64,000 nucleotides of DNA from Hyphomicrobium_A sp963745205 (GTDB lineage: Bacteria; Pseudomonadota; Alphaproteobacteria; Rhizobiales; Hyphomicrobiaceae): contig CAVUWX010000017.1 of assembly GCA_963745205.1 (NCBI GenBank), positions 37,406 to 101,405 of the forward strand, read 5' to 3'. Made by a program: the position numbers and the translations under genes. This document shows, in pieces, positions 10,379-19,491 of this stretch. The notes beneath the pieces were generated by a model, which saw only the letters and a list, made by a program, of their open reading frames with translations, was not told where the DNA came from and ran no database searches. The first letter of the stretch is position 1; each line of letters begins with the position of its first letter.

Positions 10379-11026
10379 TCAGCTTGCGCCGAAGCCCGAC
10401 CGGTAGCGCCGCAAGCGCTCGGCCTCCCGAAGAAACCGTTGTGTGGCTCCGCCCTGTTTGAGGGCAGCATGTACCACATTTGACCGGCCGATGGCCAAGC
10501 TCAATTGCTCGATGGTGAGCCAATCAACAACGGGGGCGGCTTTGCCACTATCCCGTTGAACGGCCGCAAATTTGCGGTCGAGCTTGCGCTTGCCATCCTC
10601 GGCCGCATCGGCACCCTGCAGGAGCGCCACGGCACGCCCGCCGCTTAGCAGCGCCTCGACCTTTTCAAAGCCGGTTGTAACGAGACCCGCCTTGTTGGCA
10701 AGAGACAGTGCCCCGAGCGCACGCTTAACAAATAATGCCTCCACGGCCTGCGGCAAGTCCGGCGCGACCGTGACGGCGCGTTTCAGACTCTTGGCGAACG
10801 CTCTTGCCTCCGCTGCGGCGGCGACGCTCGCCCTGTCGGCCGTCACCCATACGCCACGGCCGGGGAGCTTGCGCGAAAGGTCGGGGACGAGCCTGCCTTC
10901 GGGATCAGCTACGAAGCGCAGGAGGTCAGCGGGATCGCGCTCGACGCGCGTGAGGATGCAGCGCCGCAAGGGGCCTGCCGCCTCGGCGTCGTCGTCGCGT
11001 TCCTGCTGCTGACCTTCAGCGCCCAA
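10379..11026 (-). CDS. ylxR: YlxR-type RNA-binding protein with L7Ae-like C-terminal domain
   Basis: 215 residues from a TTG at 11024-11026. The N-terminal part (RRCILTRVERDPADLLRFV, DLSRKLPGRGVWVTADRA) is the DUF448/YlxR domain; the C-terminal part (ALSLANKAGLVTTGFEKVEA, VALLQGADAAEDGKRKLDRK) resembles the L7Ae/L30e-like domain fused to it in alphaproteobacteria. YlxR proteins are nucleic-acid binders encoded between nusA and infB and have been linked to RNase P and to transcription, but the exact role here is not known. It lies 32 bp after nusA and 44 bp before infB, probably in one operon. Confidence 0.9.
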   Translation of the reverse strand: MGAEGQQQERDDDAEAAGPLRRCILTRVERDPADLLRFVADPEGRLVPDLSRKLPGRGVWVTADRASVAAAAEARAFAKSLKRAVTVAPDLPQAVEALFVKRALGALSLANKAGLVTTGFEKVEALLSGGRAVALLQGADAAEDGKRKLDRKFAAVQRDSGKAAPVVDWLTIEQLSLAIGRSNVVHAALKQGGATQRFLREAERLRRYRSGFGAS

Positions 11027-11058
11027 TCCGTTCTCCCGCGCTCGCGCAACATTTCCGG

Positions 11059-12720
11059 CTAACCTTGGGTCGCCGCGTCTTTGGCGCCGTCACCGTCACC
11101 TTCGCCTTCGCCCTGCGCCACTTCGGCGCTCGCTTCCGCCGCGGGCAGCAGATCCTCGGGCTTGATCCACCCGGCAAGCACGCGCGCAGAGAGGATCATG
11201 TCCTCGGCCTCCTTGCGGCCGATATCGAAGCCGTCGAGCACGCCCTTGTGGCGCACGGGCTCGGCGTCCTTCTCCTTCTTGCGCTCCGTCCACCCGGTGA
11301 GGTCGTCGGTGGCACAATCGGCCAGATCCTCGAGCGTTTTTACTCCGTTCTCGCCGAACGCGACCATCATCGCGCTGGTCACGCCCTGCACCTTGGCGAG
11401 ATCGTCGGCGACGCCGAGCTCGCGCCGCTTGGCGTCGCGGTCGGCTTCCTGCTTTTCGAGGTATTCGCGGGCTCGGGATTGGATTTCATTCGCCGTATGC
11501 TCGTCGAAGCCCTCGATGTGCGCGATCTCGGAGAGATCGACGAATGCGACCTCCTCGATCGAGGCGAATCCTTCGGTGACGAGAAGCTGGGCGATGACCT
11601 CGTCCACATCGAGCGCTTCCATGAGCATCTGGGAGCGCTCGGCGAATTCCTTCTGGCGCCGCTCGGACTCCTCCTGCTCGGTGAGAATGTCGATGTCCCA
11701 ACCAGTGAGCTGAGAGGCAAGCCGCACATTCTGCCCGCGTCGGCCGATGGCGAGCGAAAGCTGGCTTTCGGGCACGACCACCTCGATGCGGTTGGTGTCC
11801 TCGTCGAGCACGACTTTCGTCACCTCGGCGGGGGCAAGAGCGTTGACGATGAAGCTCGCCGCGTCGGGGTTCCACTGGATGATGTCGACTTTCTCGCCCT
11901 GCAGCTCGTTGACGACGGCCTGCACGCGCGAGCCGCGCATGCCGACGCACGCGCCGACGGGATCGATGGAGGAATCCTTCGAGATCACCGCGATCTTGGC
12001 GCGCGAGCCGGGGTCGCGAGCGACCGACTTGATTTCGACGACGCCGTCGTAGATCTCCGGCACTTCTTGGGCAAACAGCTTCGACATGAACTCGGGCCGC
12101 GCGCGGGAGAGGAAGATCTGCGGACCGCGCGGCTCGCGGCTCACGTTGTAGATGAAGGCGCGGACGCGGTCGCCGTAGCGCACATTCTCGCGCGGGATCA
12201 TCTCGTCGCGACGGATGATGCCCTCTGCGCGGCCGAGATCGACAATAACGTTGCCATACTCGACGCGTTTCACCGTGCCGTTGACGATCTCGCCGATGCG
12301 GTCCTTGTACTCACTGTAATGGCGCTCGCGCTCGGCCTCGCGCACCTTCTGCACGATGACCTGCTTGGCGTTCTGCGCGGCGACGCGGCCGAAGTCCAGG
12401 GGCGGCAACGGCTCGGCGATGAGGTCGCCGATCTTGGCCTCGGCGTTGCGGCCCTGGGCGTCCGCGAGCGTGATCTGGGTGGAATCGTTCTCCACGTTCT
12501 CGACCACCGCCAACACGCGCGACAGCCGCGCTTCGCCCGTTTTCGGGTCGATCTCGCAGCGGATGTCGTTCTCGGCTCCGTAACGCGATTTCGCGGCCTT
12601 TTGGATCGCATCCTCCATGGCCTCGATAACAATTTTGCGGTCGATCGACTTTTCGCGCGCCACCGCTTCGGCGATCTGTAGAAGCTCCAGCCGATTGGCG
12701 CTGATGCCGGCCATTGCCAT
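11059..12720 (-). CDS. nusA: transcription termination/antitermination protein NusA
   Basis: 553 residues. NusA binds RNA polymerase and nascent RNA and modulates pausing, termination and rRNA antitermination. Domains: N-terminal RNAP-binding domain (about 1-130, NRLELLQIAEAVAREKSID), S1 domain (GEIVNGTVKRVEYGNVIVDL), KH1 and KH2 (VGACVGMRGSRVQAVVNEL, QLSLAIGRRGQNVRLASQL), then C-terminal acidic repeats with helix-hairpin-helix motifs (ELGVADDLAKVQGVTSAMM and a diverged second copy) and an acidic low-complexity tail. The two C-terminal repeats are typical of proteobacteria. It follows rimP by 5 bp, an operon arrangement found in most bacteria. Confidence 0.97.
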   Translation of the reverse strand: MAMAGISANRLELLQIAEAVAREKSIDRKIVIEAMEDAIQKAAKSRYGAENDIRCEIDPKTGEARLSRVLAVVENVENDSTQITLADAQGRNAEAKIGDLIAEPLPPLDFGRVAAQNAKQVIVQKVREAERERHYSEYKDRIGEIVNGTVKRVEYGNVIVDLGRAEGIIRRDEMIPRENVRYGDRVRAFIYNVSREPRGPQIFLSRARPEFMSKLFAQEVPEIYDGVVEIKSVARDPGSRAKIAVISKDSSIDPVGACVGMRGSRVQAVVNELQGEKVDIIQWNPDAASFIVNALAPAEVTKVVLDEDTNRIEVVVPESQLSLAIGRRGQNVRLASQLTGWDIDILTEQEESERRQKEFAERSQMLMEALDVDEVIAQLLVTEGFASIEEVAFVDLSEIAHIEGFDEHTANEIQSRAREYLEKQEADRDAKRRELGVADDLAKVQGVTSAMMVAFGENGVKTLEDLADCATDDLTGWTERKKEKDAEPVRHKGVLDGFDIGRKEAEDMILSARVLAGWIKPEDLLPAAEASAEVAQGEGEGDGDGAKDAATQG

Positions 12721-12725
12721 GGGTC

Positions 12726-13379
12726 TTAGTCCTCCTCGGTGGTTCCCGGTGCGCTCATCGCGGCGCCGATCGAACCGTTGGCATTGCTGTTCTTTGCGCG
12801 GCGCAAGGCCTCGCGGATCAACTCGTCGGTCAGCACGAGCTTCGCCTCTGCGATGAGCCCCACGGGAAGCCCGATCACCTGGCGGCCGGCCTCACCGAGA
12901 TCAACCTCGATGCGGACCTCGCCGCCGTCGAAACCTTCAAGTTTGCCGCGGAAGCGCTTGCGGCCGTCGATTGGCTCCGCCAATTCGATCTTGGCCTCGT
13001 GCCCGGCCCAGTCCTCGAAGTCGGACGGCCGCACGAGGGGACGATCGATGCCGGGGGAGGAGACCTCGAGGCGGTATGCGCCGGCAATAGGGTCATGAAC
13101 GTCGAGCAAAGCCGATATTTCCCGTGAAACAGCCTCGCAATCCTCGATTGTCATGGTGCCGTCGGAGCGCTCCGCCATCACCTGCACGGTCTTGCCCTCG
13201 CGGCCCGAAATCGCCACGCGCACGAGGCGGAAGCCGCGGTCCTCGAGCGCGGGCTCGATGATCGCCGCTATCCTGGCCGGCAAGCCGGCCTCGCGAATGA
13301 ACCGGTCGCGCAAGGCGCCACCGTTCCCAGCGTGCATGCTCAGTAAAGTCCGGTTGGTGGGGCCGATCCGCGGCGCCAA
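12726..13379 (-). CDS. rimP: ribosome maturation factor RimP
   Basis: 217 residues. RimP is needed for maturation of the 30S subunit, acting early with S12 and S19 binding. Seen: the N-terminal domain with GFRLVRVAISGREGKTVQVM and GTMTIEDCEAVSREISALLD, the signature YRLEVSSPGIDRPLVRPSDF, and the C-terminal Sm-like domain with RFRGKLEGFDGGEVRIEVD. A C-terminal extension (NSNANGSIGAAMSAPGTTEE) is low complexity. The start at 13379 gives a 24-residue lead before the family core; a shorter start at the internal Met of MHAGNGG is possible. Confidence 0.94.
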   Translation of the reverse strand: MAPRIGPTNRTLLSMHAGNGGALRDRFIREAGLPARIAAIIEPALEDRGFRLVRVAISGREGKTVQVMAERSDGTMTIEDCEAVSREISALLDVHDPIAGAYRLEVSSPGIDRPLVRPSDFEDWAGHEAKIELAEPIDGRKRFRGKLEGFDGGEVRIEVDLGEAGRQVIGLPVGLIAEAKLVLTDELIREALRRAKNSNANGSIGAAMSAPGTTEED

Positions 13380-13483
13380 TACAAAAAGAGCGGACCCCTA
13401 AGGGCCCACTCAATAGTTGAGATGATCATGAGCATGCCATTATTACGGGATCGTGACGACGCGTGCAAGCGAATTGTGGCGCC

Positions 13484-14176
13484 TTAGGGGCACGTGTTGC
13501 GGAAACGGAAAAAGTAGCAACTGCGCCCCTCGACGAGCGCTTTAGCCTCGTAGCGCGTCCCTGGCCAATCGGCTCCGCGCGTGCGCCAGTCTAAAGGTCC
13601 GGCGGCCTGCCAGACGAAGCGCGAATGCCCGCGCGCCGCAAGCAGGATCGTGCGAGCGTAATCGCCGATGTCGGTGGCGACACGGAGCTCCGCACCCGGC
13701 GCCATGGCGCGGGAAAGCAGCGCAAACAGCTTACCGGAGACCAGCCGCCGCTTCACATGACGCTTCTTGGGCCAGGGGTCTGGAAAGAGAATGAACACCC
13801 GCTGCAGCGAAGCCTCTGGCAGCCAGCGCAAGACGTCGCGCGCGTCCTCGACGGCGAGCCGCACGTTGGCGAGACCGGTCTCCTCGATGCTGGCGAGCGC
13901 CTTCACAACTCCGTCCTCGAACACCTCGCAGCCGATGAGACCGACATTCGGGTTCTGACCGGCTTGCCAGACCAGATGTTCGGCGCCGCCGAAGCCGATC
14001 TCGAGCCAGACCTCTGAGACGGGCCGCGCAAACAGCGCCGCCGCCGAGGGCCGACATGGGCTCGAAAGGTCAAGGCGTACGCGCGGGAGCACCTGCTCGA
14101 GCAGCGAGGCCTGATGGGCGCTCAAGCGGCGCCCGCGCCGGCGACCGAACGAGCGCAGCTCGCGCGGGTGCGCCAT
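13484..14176 (-). CDS. trmB: tRNA (guanine-N7-)-methyltransferase
   Basis: About 230 residues from the ATG at 14174-14176 (MAHPRELRSFGRRRGRRLSA). TrmB methylates G46 in the tRNA variable loop using SAM. Motifs: the SAM-binding loop EIGFGGAEHLVWQA, GCEVFEDGVVKAL, NVRLAVEDARDVL and the signature FILFPDPWPKKRHVKRRLV; the end TRYEAKALVEGRSCYFFRF matches the family C-terminus (T-x-Y-E). A longer open frame reaches 14743 but overlaps metK antifamily sequence and is not used. It follows metK, which makes its cofactor, by 22 bp. Confidence 0.95.
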   Translation of the reverse strand: MAHPRELRSFGRRRGRRLSAHQASLLEQVLPRVRLDLSSPCRPSAAALFARPVSEVWLEIGFGGAEHLVWQAGQNPNVGLIGCEVFEDGVVKALASIEETGLANVRLAVEDARDVLRWLPEASLQRVFILFPDPWPKKRHVKRRLVSGKLFALLSRAMAPGAELRVATDIGDYARTILLAARGHSRFVWQAAGPLDWRTRGADWPGTRYEAKALVEGRSCYFFRFRNTCP

Positions 14177-14198
14177 TTCGGCGAAAGAGGTGCCGTCC

Positions 14199-15407
14199 TT
14201 AGCCGACTGCCTTGGCGATTGCGGGGGCAAGGTCAGTCTTCTCCCACGAGAACCCACCCTCATTATCCGGCGGGCGGCCGAAGTGGCCGTAGGCGGAGGT
14301 GCGCGCATAGATCGGCTTGTTGAGATCGAGATGCTTGCGGATGCCACGCGGCGACAGGTCCATGACCTCGCCCAGCGCCGTCTCGAGCTTGCCCTCTTCG
14401 ACCTTGCCGGTGCCGTGCGTGTCGACATAGATCGACAGGGGTTTGGCGACGCCGATGGCGTACGCCACCTGAATGGTGCAGCGGTCGGCGAGGCCCGCGG
14501 CGACCACGTTCTTCGCGAGGTAGCGCGCGGCATAAGCGGCAGAGCGGTCGACTTTGGTCGGGTCCTTGCCGGAGAAGGCGCCGCCACCGTGCGGGGCCGC
14601 GCCGCCATAAGTGTCGACGATAATCTTGCGGCCGGTGAGGCCGCAATCGCCATCGGGGCCGCCGATGAAGAACTTGCCTGTCGGGTTGACGTGCCAGATC
14701 GTGTCCTTGCCGATCCAGCCGCCGGGCAGCGCCCTGCGCACATAGGGCTCTATGATGTCGCGGATCTTGGTCGAGGACAGATCCTCCACGACATGCTGGT
14801 GCGAGACGACGATCTGGGTGACGCCGACCGGCTTGCCGTTCTCGTAGCGCACGGTCACTTGGCTTTTCGAGTCGGGGCCGAGCAGAGCCGCACCGTCTTC
14901 CTTCTTGTGCCGGGCGATGGCGAGGTCGTGCAGGATATTGTGCGCGTAATAGATCGGTGCCGGCATGAGCTCCGGCGTCTCGGTGCAGGCGTAGCCGAAC
15001 ATGATGCCCTGATCGCCCGCACCCTCTTCCTTGTTGGCGCCGGGCTGCAGCGCGTCGACACCTTGCGCGATGTCGGCCGACTGCGGATGCAGCAGGACCT
15101 CGATATGGCACTTGTCCCAGTGGAAGCCAGCCTGCTCGTAGCCGATGTCGCGGATGGCCATGCGCGCAACGTGCGAAATCCAATCCTTGGTCACGGTCTC
15201 AGGACCGCGCGTCTCGCCAGCGATCACTACGCGATTGGTGGTGGCGAGCGTCTCGCACGCGGCGCGGATCGCCCATGGGTCGATGCCGGCCTTCGGCCCC
15301 TCGCGATAAAAAAGGTCGACGATCTCATCGGAGATGCGATCGCACACCTTGTCTGGGTGGCCTTCGGAGACCGACTCGCTGGTGAAGAGATAGGATTTGC
15401 GCGCCAC
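14199..15407 (-). CDS. metK: S-adenosylmethionine synthase
   Basis: 402 residues from a GTG at 15405-15407 (MARKSYLFTSESVSEGHPDK). MetK makes SAM from ATP and methionine. Signatures: SESVSEGHPDKVCDRISDEI, GDQGIMFGYACTETPELMPA (the first family signature) and GGGAFSGKDPTKVDRSAAYA (second signature, P-loop-like), with HGTGKVEEGKLETAL near the C-terminus. It has the insertions typical of alphaproteobacterial MetK. It sits between an xre regulator and trmB, a common Rhizobiales order. The upstream 160 bp hold a hairpin (15504-15526) and a weak TTGAGA/CGCAAT promoter-like pair on the minus strand; I do not see a known SAM riboswitch there. Confidence 0.97.
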   Translation of the reverse strand: MARKSYLFTSESVSEGHPDKVCDRISDEIVDLFYREGPKAGIDPWAIRAACETLATTNRVVIAGETRGPETVTKDWISHVARMAIRDIGYEQAGFHWDKCHIEVLLHPQSADIAQGVDALQPGANKEEGAGDQGIMFGYACTETPELMPAPIYYAHNILHDLAIARHKKEDGAALLGPDSKSQVTVRYENGKPVGVTQIVVSHQHVVEDLSSTKIRDIIEPYVRRALPGGWIGKDTIWHVNPTGKFFIGGPDGDCGLTGRKIIVDTYGGAAPHGGGAFSGKDPTKVDRSAAYAARYLAKNVVAAGLADRCTIQVAYAIGVAKPLSIYVDTHGTGKVEEGKLETALGEVMDLSPRGIRKHLDLNKPIYARTSAYGHFGRPPDNEGGFSWEKTDLAPAIAKAVG

Positions 15408-15568
15408 CCAGGCCCCCGTACTCTTTCGCTATTGCGGAAAATCGCCGGGGTTGTCTCAAGCTTTGGGAACGGGGTCAAGACCGTCGCGGCGAACGAGGCA
15501 CAACCGGCGCTGTTCCCGCGCGCCGGAAAAACCGCAGCATCTAAAGGGGCCTATGTCCGCGTCGGCCG

Positions 15569-16054
15569 TTACTCGGCCTCGGACTCGCCCGCAAAAGAGC
15601 GAACGAGCTCGACGATGGAACGGCGCACGCGCGGATCGGTGATGCGGGCAAACGCCTTGTTGAGCTCAAGCCCCTCGCGGCTAGAAAGGAACTCCACGGC
15701 GTAGCTCTCCGAGCGCTCCGCGAACCCGCTGGCGCCGTCGCCGGCGCTAACGGGAAGCTCCTCGTAGAAGAACTGGATGGGCACGGCGAGCACCTTCGAG
15801 AGATCGAACAGCCGGCTCGCGCCGATGCGGTTGATACCCTTCTCGTATTTCTGGATTTGCTGGAACGTCAGTCCGAGATGCTCGCCGAGCTTCTCTTGGC
15901 TCATTCCGAGCAGCATGCGCCTCAAGCGAACGCGGCTGCCTACATGAACATCGACGGGGTTGGCGCGCCGTGAGCCACGTTCGTCGGAATCGCTTTCATC
16001 GTCCGGCGCATTTTCTCTCGACATAGACCTATTTACCTTAGCGGCACCCGGCAA
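15569..16054 (-). CDS. XRE-family transcriptional regulator
   Basis: 161 residues. An N-terminal acidic/Ser-rich stretch precedes a Cro/C1-type helix-turn-helix: VGSRVRLRRMLLGMSQEKLG, EHLGLTFQQIQKYEKGINRI, GASRLFDLSKVLAVPIQFFY. The C-terminal part (SSREGLELNKAFARITDPRV, RRSIVELVRSFAGE) is the short helical region seen in many rhizobial proteins of this type. Such proteins encoded between lnt and metK are conserved in the order; their targets are mostly unknown, and control of metK or lnt is only a guess from position. Confidence 0.9.
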   Translation of the reverse strand: MPGAAKVNRSMSRENAPDDESDSDERGSRRANPVDVHVGSRVRLRRMLLGMSQEKLGEHLGLTFQQIQKYEKGINRIGASRLFDLSKVLAVPIQFFYEELPVSAGDGASGFAERSESYAVEFLSSREGLELNKAFARITDPRVRRSIVELVRSFAGESEAE

Positions 16055-16184
16055 ACGTCATCGTGGATTGCATCGCGATTTGAGGACATAGGCCGGGGCG
16101 GAGAGGGTGCACTTCAGGCGTACCCCTCATTTTTCGACGTTTATGACGGCAAGTGCCTATCGAGGCAACATCTGAAATGTTGCC

Positions 16185-17879
16185 CTAGATGACTGGCTTG
16201 CGGATAAGCACAATTGCCGTGCCCACGAAGAACAATGCAAGAGCGACAAAAGTCCAATCCCGCAACCAGACGTAGGCCGTCAACGTTAATGCTGAGGGGA
16301 GACTGCTGTCGATGGTTCCGCGCTCGTTCAATCCCAGCAATGCGAGAACTCGACCGTGCGCATCGACCACGGCTGATACGCCGTTATTGGCGGCGCGCAT
16401 GAGGGGGAGCCCCTCCTCCACAGCGCGTACACGTGCCTGATGGAAATGCTGCCAGGGACCGGCAGTGGCGCCGAACCAGCCGTCGTTTGTCACGTTGACC
16501 AATAGGCCGGGGCGCTCGGACCCCTCGACGACGGAAGCGGGAAAGATCGCCTCGTAGCAGATCAGCGCCGCAACGGGCGGCAGGCCCGGTATGGTTAGCA
16601 GCGGACGCGGACTGACCCCGACCGAAAAGCCGCCGCGCCAGTGCGCGAGCTGCTCGAGCCCAATCGTCTCGAGCGTGTGCTGGAATGGCAGGTACTCGCC
16701 GAAGGGAACGAGATGGATCTTGTCGTAGACCGTCTCGAGCTTTCCGTTCTCCCCGAAAACCATGAGGCTGTTGTAGCCCTCTGGGGTGCCGCTGAACCTC
16801 AGCTCTGGGTCCTTCAGGCGCAGCGCCCCGGAGATGAGCTGCGCACCCTGCGGCAACAGCTCGCCGATCGCGGCCAGCGCCTCGGGGTGCTGGAGTGGCA
16901 GGAACGGCATCGCCGCCTCGGGCCAGATGAGGTGCGTAATGCCCGCTAGGTCATCGCGGTGCCCGGATGGATCGCGGCGCGACAGATCGAGCTGATCCTG
17001 GAAGATTGCCCCCTGCTTCTCCGCACGCCATTTGTCCCGCTGCGGCACGCTCGCCTGCACGATGCGAATGCGCACGCCATCGACCGTGGAGTCGGGTCCG
17101 CCGGAAAGCCGCCAAGCCCCGAAGCCGTAGAGGAGAAGCAGCGGGACAACCGCGATCGCCACGCCCGTGGCGATCGTCCGGATACGGCCGGGGCCCTGGG
17201 TAGCGGCGGCGGCAACCACCAGCGGAGTTGCGAAGATCACGACCGTGAGGATCGTCAGCCCGTAGACACCGAACAGCGAAGCCGACTGCATCATCGCAAG
17301 CGGCGAAGTTAGCGCGTAGCCGAGCACATTCCACGGGAAGCCGCTCAAGGCATGGCCGCGCAGCCATTCAGCAGCCGAGAGCGCCAGCGCCAGCACAATG
17401 ACGCGGGCGATGCCCGGCGGCCATTTAAGCCGCGCGATCCCAGCCGCGAAACCGGTGAAGAGCGCGAGCCCGGCGGGCAGCATCGTCACGGCAAAGGGCA
17501 ATAGCCAAGCGAACTTTTCGGCCTCGACGAGAAACGCTTCCCCGATCCAAAACAGCCCGAACACAAAATAGCCGAAGCCGAACCACCATCCGACGGCGAA
17601 CGCGCGAACGGGGGCGCTGCGACGAAGCGAGCGAGTTGCGGAAGACGCGGCTTCCGACCCGTCGATCAGCCACACCAGAACGGGAAGCGTGCCGAACAGC
17701 ACCGGCCACAGGAACAGCGGTGGCATGGCGAGCACGGACAGGCTACCGGCAACAAAAGCGGCTGCGAACCGCCGCCAGCCTGACAATCCTGCAGTCCATC
17801 GCGCGAATGCGCTTAATCCGCCTGCGGACCGGCCCACATTCGCAGCAAGCGCGGTCCACGTGGTGCGCTCGACCGCCAC
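16185..17879 (-). CDS. lnt: apolipoprotein N-acyltransferase
   Basis: 564 residues. Lnt adds the third acyl chain to the N-terminal Cys of lipoproteins at the periplasmic face of the inner membrane. The N-terminal half has about seven hydrophobic segments (from RRFAAAFVAGSLSVLAMPPL on), followed by the nitrilase-like catalytic domain. The Glu-Lys-Cys triad is visible: ITHLIWPEAAMPF (Glu), VYDKIHLVPFGEYLPF (Lys) and AALICYEAIFPA (Cys). A final transmembrane segment (TFVALALFFVGTAIVLI) ends the protein. It is a few bases downstream of corC, as in many alphaproteobacteria. Confidence 0.96.
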   Translation of the reverse strand: MAVERTTWTALAANVGRSAGGLSAFARWTAGLSGWRRFAAAFVAGSLSVLAMPPLFLWPVLFGTLPVLVWLIDGSEAASSATRSLRRSAPVRAFAVGWWFGFGYFVFGLFWIGEAFLVEAEKFAWLLPFAVTMLPAGLALFTGFAAGIARLKWPPGIARVIVLALALSAAEWLRGHALSGFPWNVLGYALTSPLAMMQSASLFGVYGLTILTVVIFATPLVVAAAATQGPGRIRTIATGVAIAVVPLLLLYGFGAWRLSGGPDSTVDGVRIRIVQASVPQRDKWRAEKQGAIFQDQLDLSRRDPSGHRDDLAGITHLIWPEAAMPFLPLQHPEALAAIGELLPQGAQLISGALRLKDPELRFSGTPEGYNSLMVFGENGKLETVYDKIHLVPFGEYLPFQHTLETIGLEQLAHWRGGFSVGVSPRPLLTIPGLPPVAALICYEAIFPASVVEGSERPGLLVNVTNDGWFGATAGPWQHFHQARVRAVEEGLPLMRAANNGVSAVVDAHGRVLALLGLNERGTIDSSLPSALTLTAYVWLRDWTFVALALFFVGTAIVLIRKPVI

Positions 17880-17886
17880 CCCACCC

Positions 17887-18942
17887 TCACGCTTTGCTGG
17901 GATCTGTCGACGCAGGCGCGGCGCTGCGCGGCTGGTGGATCCGCACCTTCTTCAGGCGGCGGGCGTCGGCGTCGAGCACCTCGAGCTCGATGCCGCTCGG
18001 ATGGCGAACGAGTTCGCCGCGCACGGGCACGCGCCCCAGCAGCGCGAACATCAGGCCGCCGAGGGTGTCAATGTCCTCCTCCTCGGGTCGTAGAAGCTTC
18101 ACGCCGAGGTGCTCCTCGAGCTCCTTAACCGGCGTGCGCGCCGAGGCGACGAGACCGAGCTTGGGCTCGATCGAAATGAAAGCTGCCTCCGCCACGTCGT
18201 GCTCATCCTCGATATCGCCGACGATTTGTTCGACGAGGTCCTCGATCGTGACGAGGCCGTCGGTGCCACCGTACTCGTCGACGACGAGCGCCATATGGAT
18301 GCGCGTCGTTTGCATGCGAATGAGCAGGTTAGTCGTCGGCATGGAAGGGGGCACGTAGAGGACCGGGCGCCGGATCTTGGCGACCGTGATCGGCCGCGAC
18401 AGGTCGATGCGGTCGATGTCGAGCTGGGGCGGGCTGCCCTCGAGGGCAGCCTGCGCTTTCACGGGCGCGTTCCCAACCACGGAGATTGGGGCGTTAAAAA
18501 TCTCGCCGGCCGCTTCCTTGGTGAGCCAGCGGAACAGATCCTTGATGTGGATCATGCCGCGCGGATCGTCGAGCGTCTCGTTGAAGAGGGGAATGCGCGA
18601 CACGCCAGCCTCGCTGAACATCCGCAACAGCTCCGACAAAGGCTCGCTTTCGGCCAGCGCAATGATGTCTGCGCGCGGCACCATGATGTCATCGACGCGC
18701 AAGCCCCCGAAGCGCAACAGCCGGCGCAGCATCTCGCGCTCTTCCGTCGAGAATGCGGCGTCGCCCTCGGGCTGCTCCTTGAGGCCGGCCTCGACCATTT
18801 CGCGCAGGCTCGGCGAGCGCAGTCCAAAGCGACCGAGAAACGCGGAAATCAGGCTCTGCGTGCTCGCGCCCGCGGCCACGGTCGCTTCTCCCGTGTGGCC
18901 TTGCGCATCACCCTTGTCGCCGGCGTAGTCCGAATTCGTCAT
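17887..18942 (-). CDS. corC: CorC/HlyC-family CBS-domain protein
   Basis: 351 residues with no transmembrane segment. Two CBS domains (VDDIMVPRADIIALAESEPL onward, and NLLIRMQTTRIHMALVVDEY, GGTDGLVTIEDLVEQIVGDI) are followed by the C-terminal transporter-associated domain (LGGLMFALLGRVPVRGELVR). CBS pairs bind adenine nucleotides; the E. coli homologue is implicated in Mg/Co efflux, but in alphaproteobacteria the cytosolic form is of uncertain role. Its start overlaps the ybeY stop by 4 bases (ATGA), so the two are translationally linked. Confidence 0.92.
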   Translation of the reverse strand: MTNSDYAGDKGDAQGHTGEATVAAGASTQSLISAFLGRFGLRSPSLREMVEAGLKEQPEGDAAFSTEEREMLRRLLRFGGLRVDDIMVPRADIIALAESEPLSELLRMFSEAGVSRIPLFNETLDDPRGMIHIKDLFRWLTKEAAGEIFNAPISVVGNAPVKAQAALEGSPPQLDIDRIDLSRPITVAKIRRPVLYVPPSMPTTNLLIRMQTTRIHMALVVDEYGGTDGLVTIEDLVEQIVGDIEDEHDVAEAAFISIEPKLGLVASARTPVKELEEHLGVKLLRPEEEDIDTLGGLMFALLGRVPVRGELVRHPSGIELEVLDADARRLKKVRIHQPRSAAPASTDPSKA

Positions 18943-19484
18943 GGGTCGATTCCCGCGTAGGGATCGGCAACCCCGAGTTTTGCAAGGATGCGCACTTCAA
19001 GCGCTTCCATGAGCTGGGCCTGGGCCTCCGATTGATGATCGTAGCGCTGAAGATGCAGGAGCCCGTGCACGACGAGGTGCTGCAAATGATCAACGAGCGG
19101 GACGCCCTGCTCTTCGGCCTCCCGGGTTACGGTTTCGGCGGCAAGCCCGATATCGCCGAGGAAGGGGGTTGGCGTGTCCGATGCGGGCGCCGCAAACGAC
19201 AGCACGTTGGTCGGACCGGCCTTGCCGCGGTAGGCCGCGTTGAGCTTCGCCACCTCCTCGTCCGAGGAGAGCGCAACGCAAGCTGATTGTCCGGAGAGCC
19301 TGAGCTCGGTGGCAACCGCGTCGGCAGCAGCGTTGATGGCGACGATCAGCGCGTCGAGTTGCGGCCAGTCGCCCGCCTCACGCACCACGTCGACACTCAA
19401 GCCTATCTGAGGCTCTGCATCGGCGGACGCACGCGCCTCGCCGTCGGGGTCGATTACGCTCTGTGCTGGCACCGATCGAGGCAT
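18939..19484 (-). CDS. ybeY: endoribonuclease YbeY (16S rRNA maturation)
   Basis: 181 residues. YbeY is a metal-dependent single-strand RNase involved in 16S 3'-end maturation and ribosome quality control. The zinc-binding motif H-x3-H-x5-H is present as HGLLHLQRYDH; upstream signatures are LSSDEEVAKLNAAYRGKAGP, TNVLSFAAP and GDIGLAAETVTREAEEQG. It has an N-terminal extension of about 25 residues compared with E. coli YbeY. The order phoH-ybeY-corC-lnt is conserved through Proteobacteria. Confidence 0.95.
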   Translation of the reverse strand: MPRSVPAQSVIDPDGEARASADAEPQIGLSVDVVREAGDWPQLDALIVAINAAADAVATELRLSGQSACVALSSDEEVAKLNAAYRGKAGPTNVLSFAAPASDTPTPFLGDIGLAAETVTREAEEQGVPLVDHLQHLVVHGLLHLQRYDHQSEAQAQLMEALEVRILAKLGVADPYAGIDP

Positions 19485-19491
19485 GGTCCGG

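Noticed and set aside
11065..12681. 538-residue plus-strand open frame antisense to nusA
   Set aside because: Composition is that of a shadow frame and nusA motifs on the other strand are unmistakable.
15408..15568. SAM riboswitch upstream of metK
   Set aside because: I looked for a SAM-II-like pseudoknot or SAM/SAH core and saw neither; only a simple hairpin at 15504-15526.
14190..15704. 504-residue plus-strand open frame
   Set aside because: Opposite metK and the xre gene; no recognisable domain.
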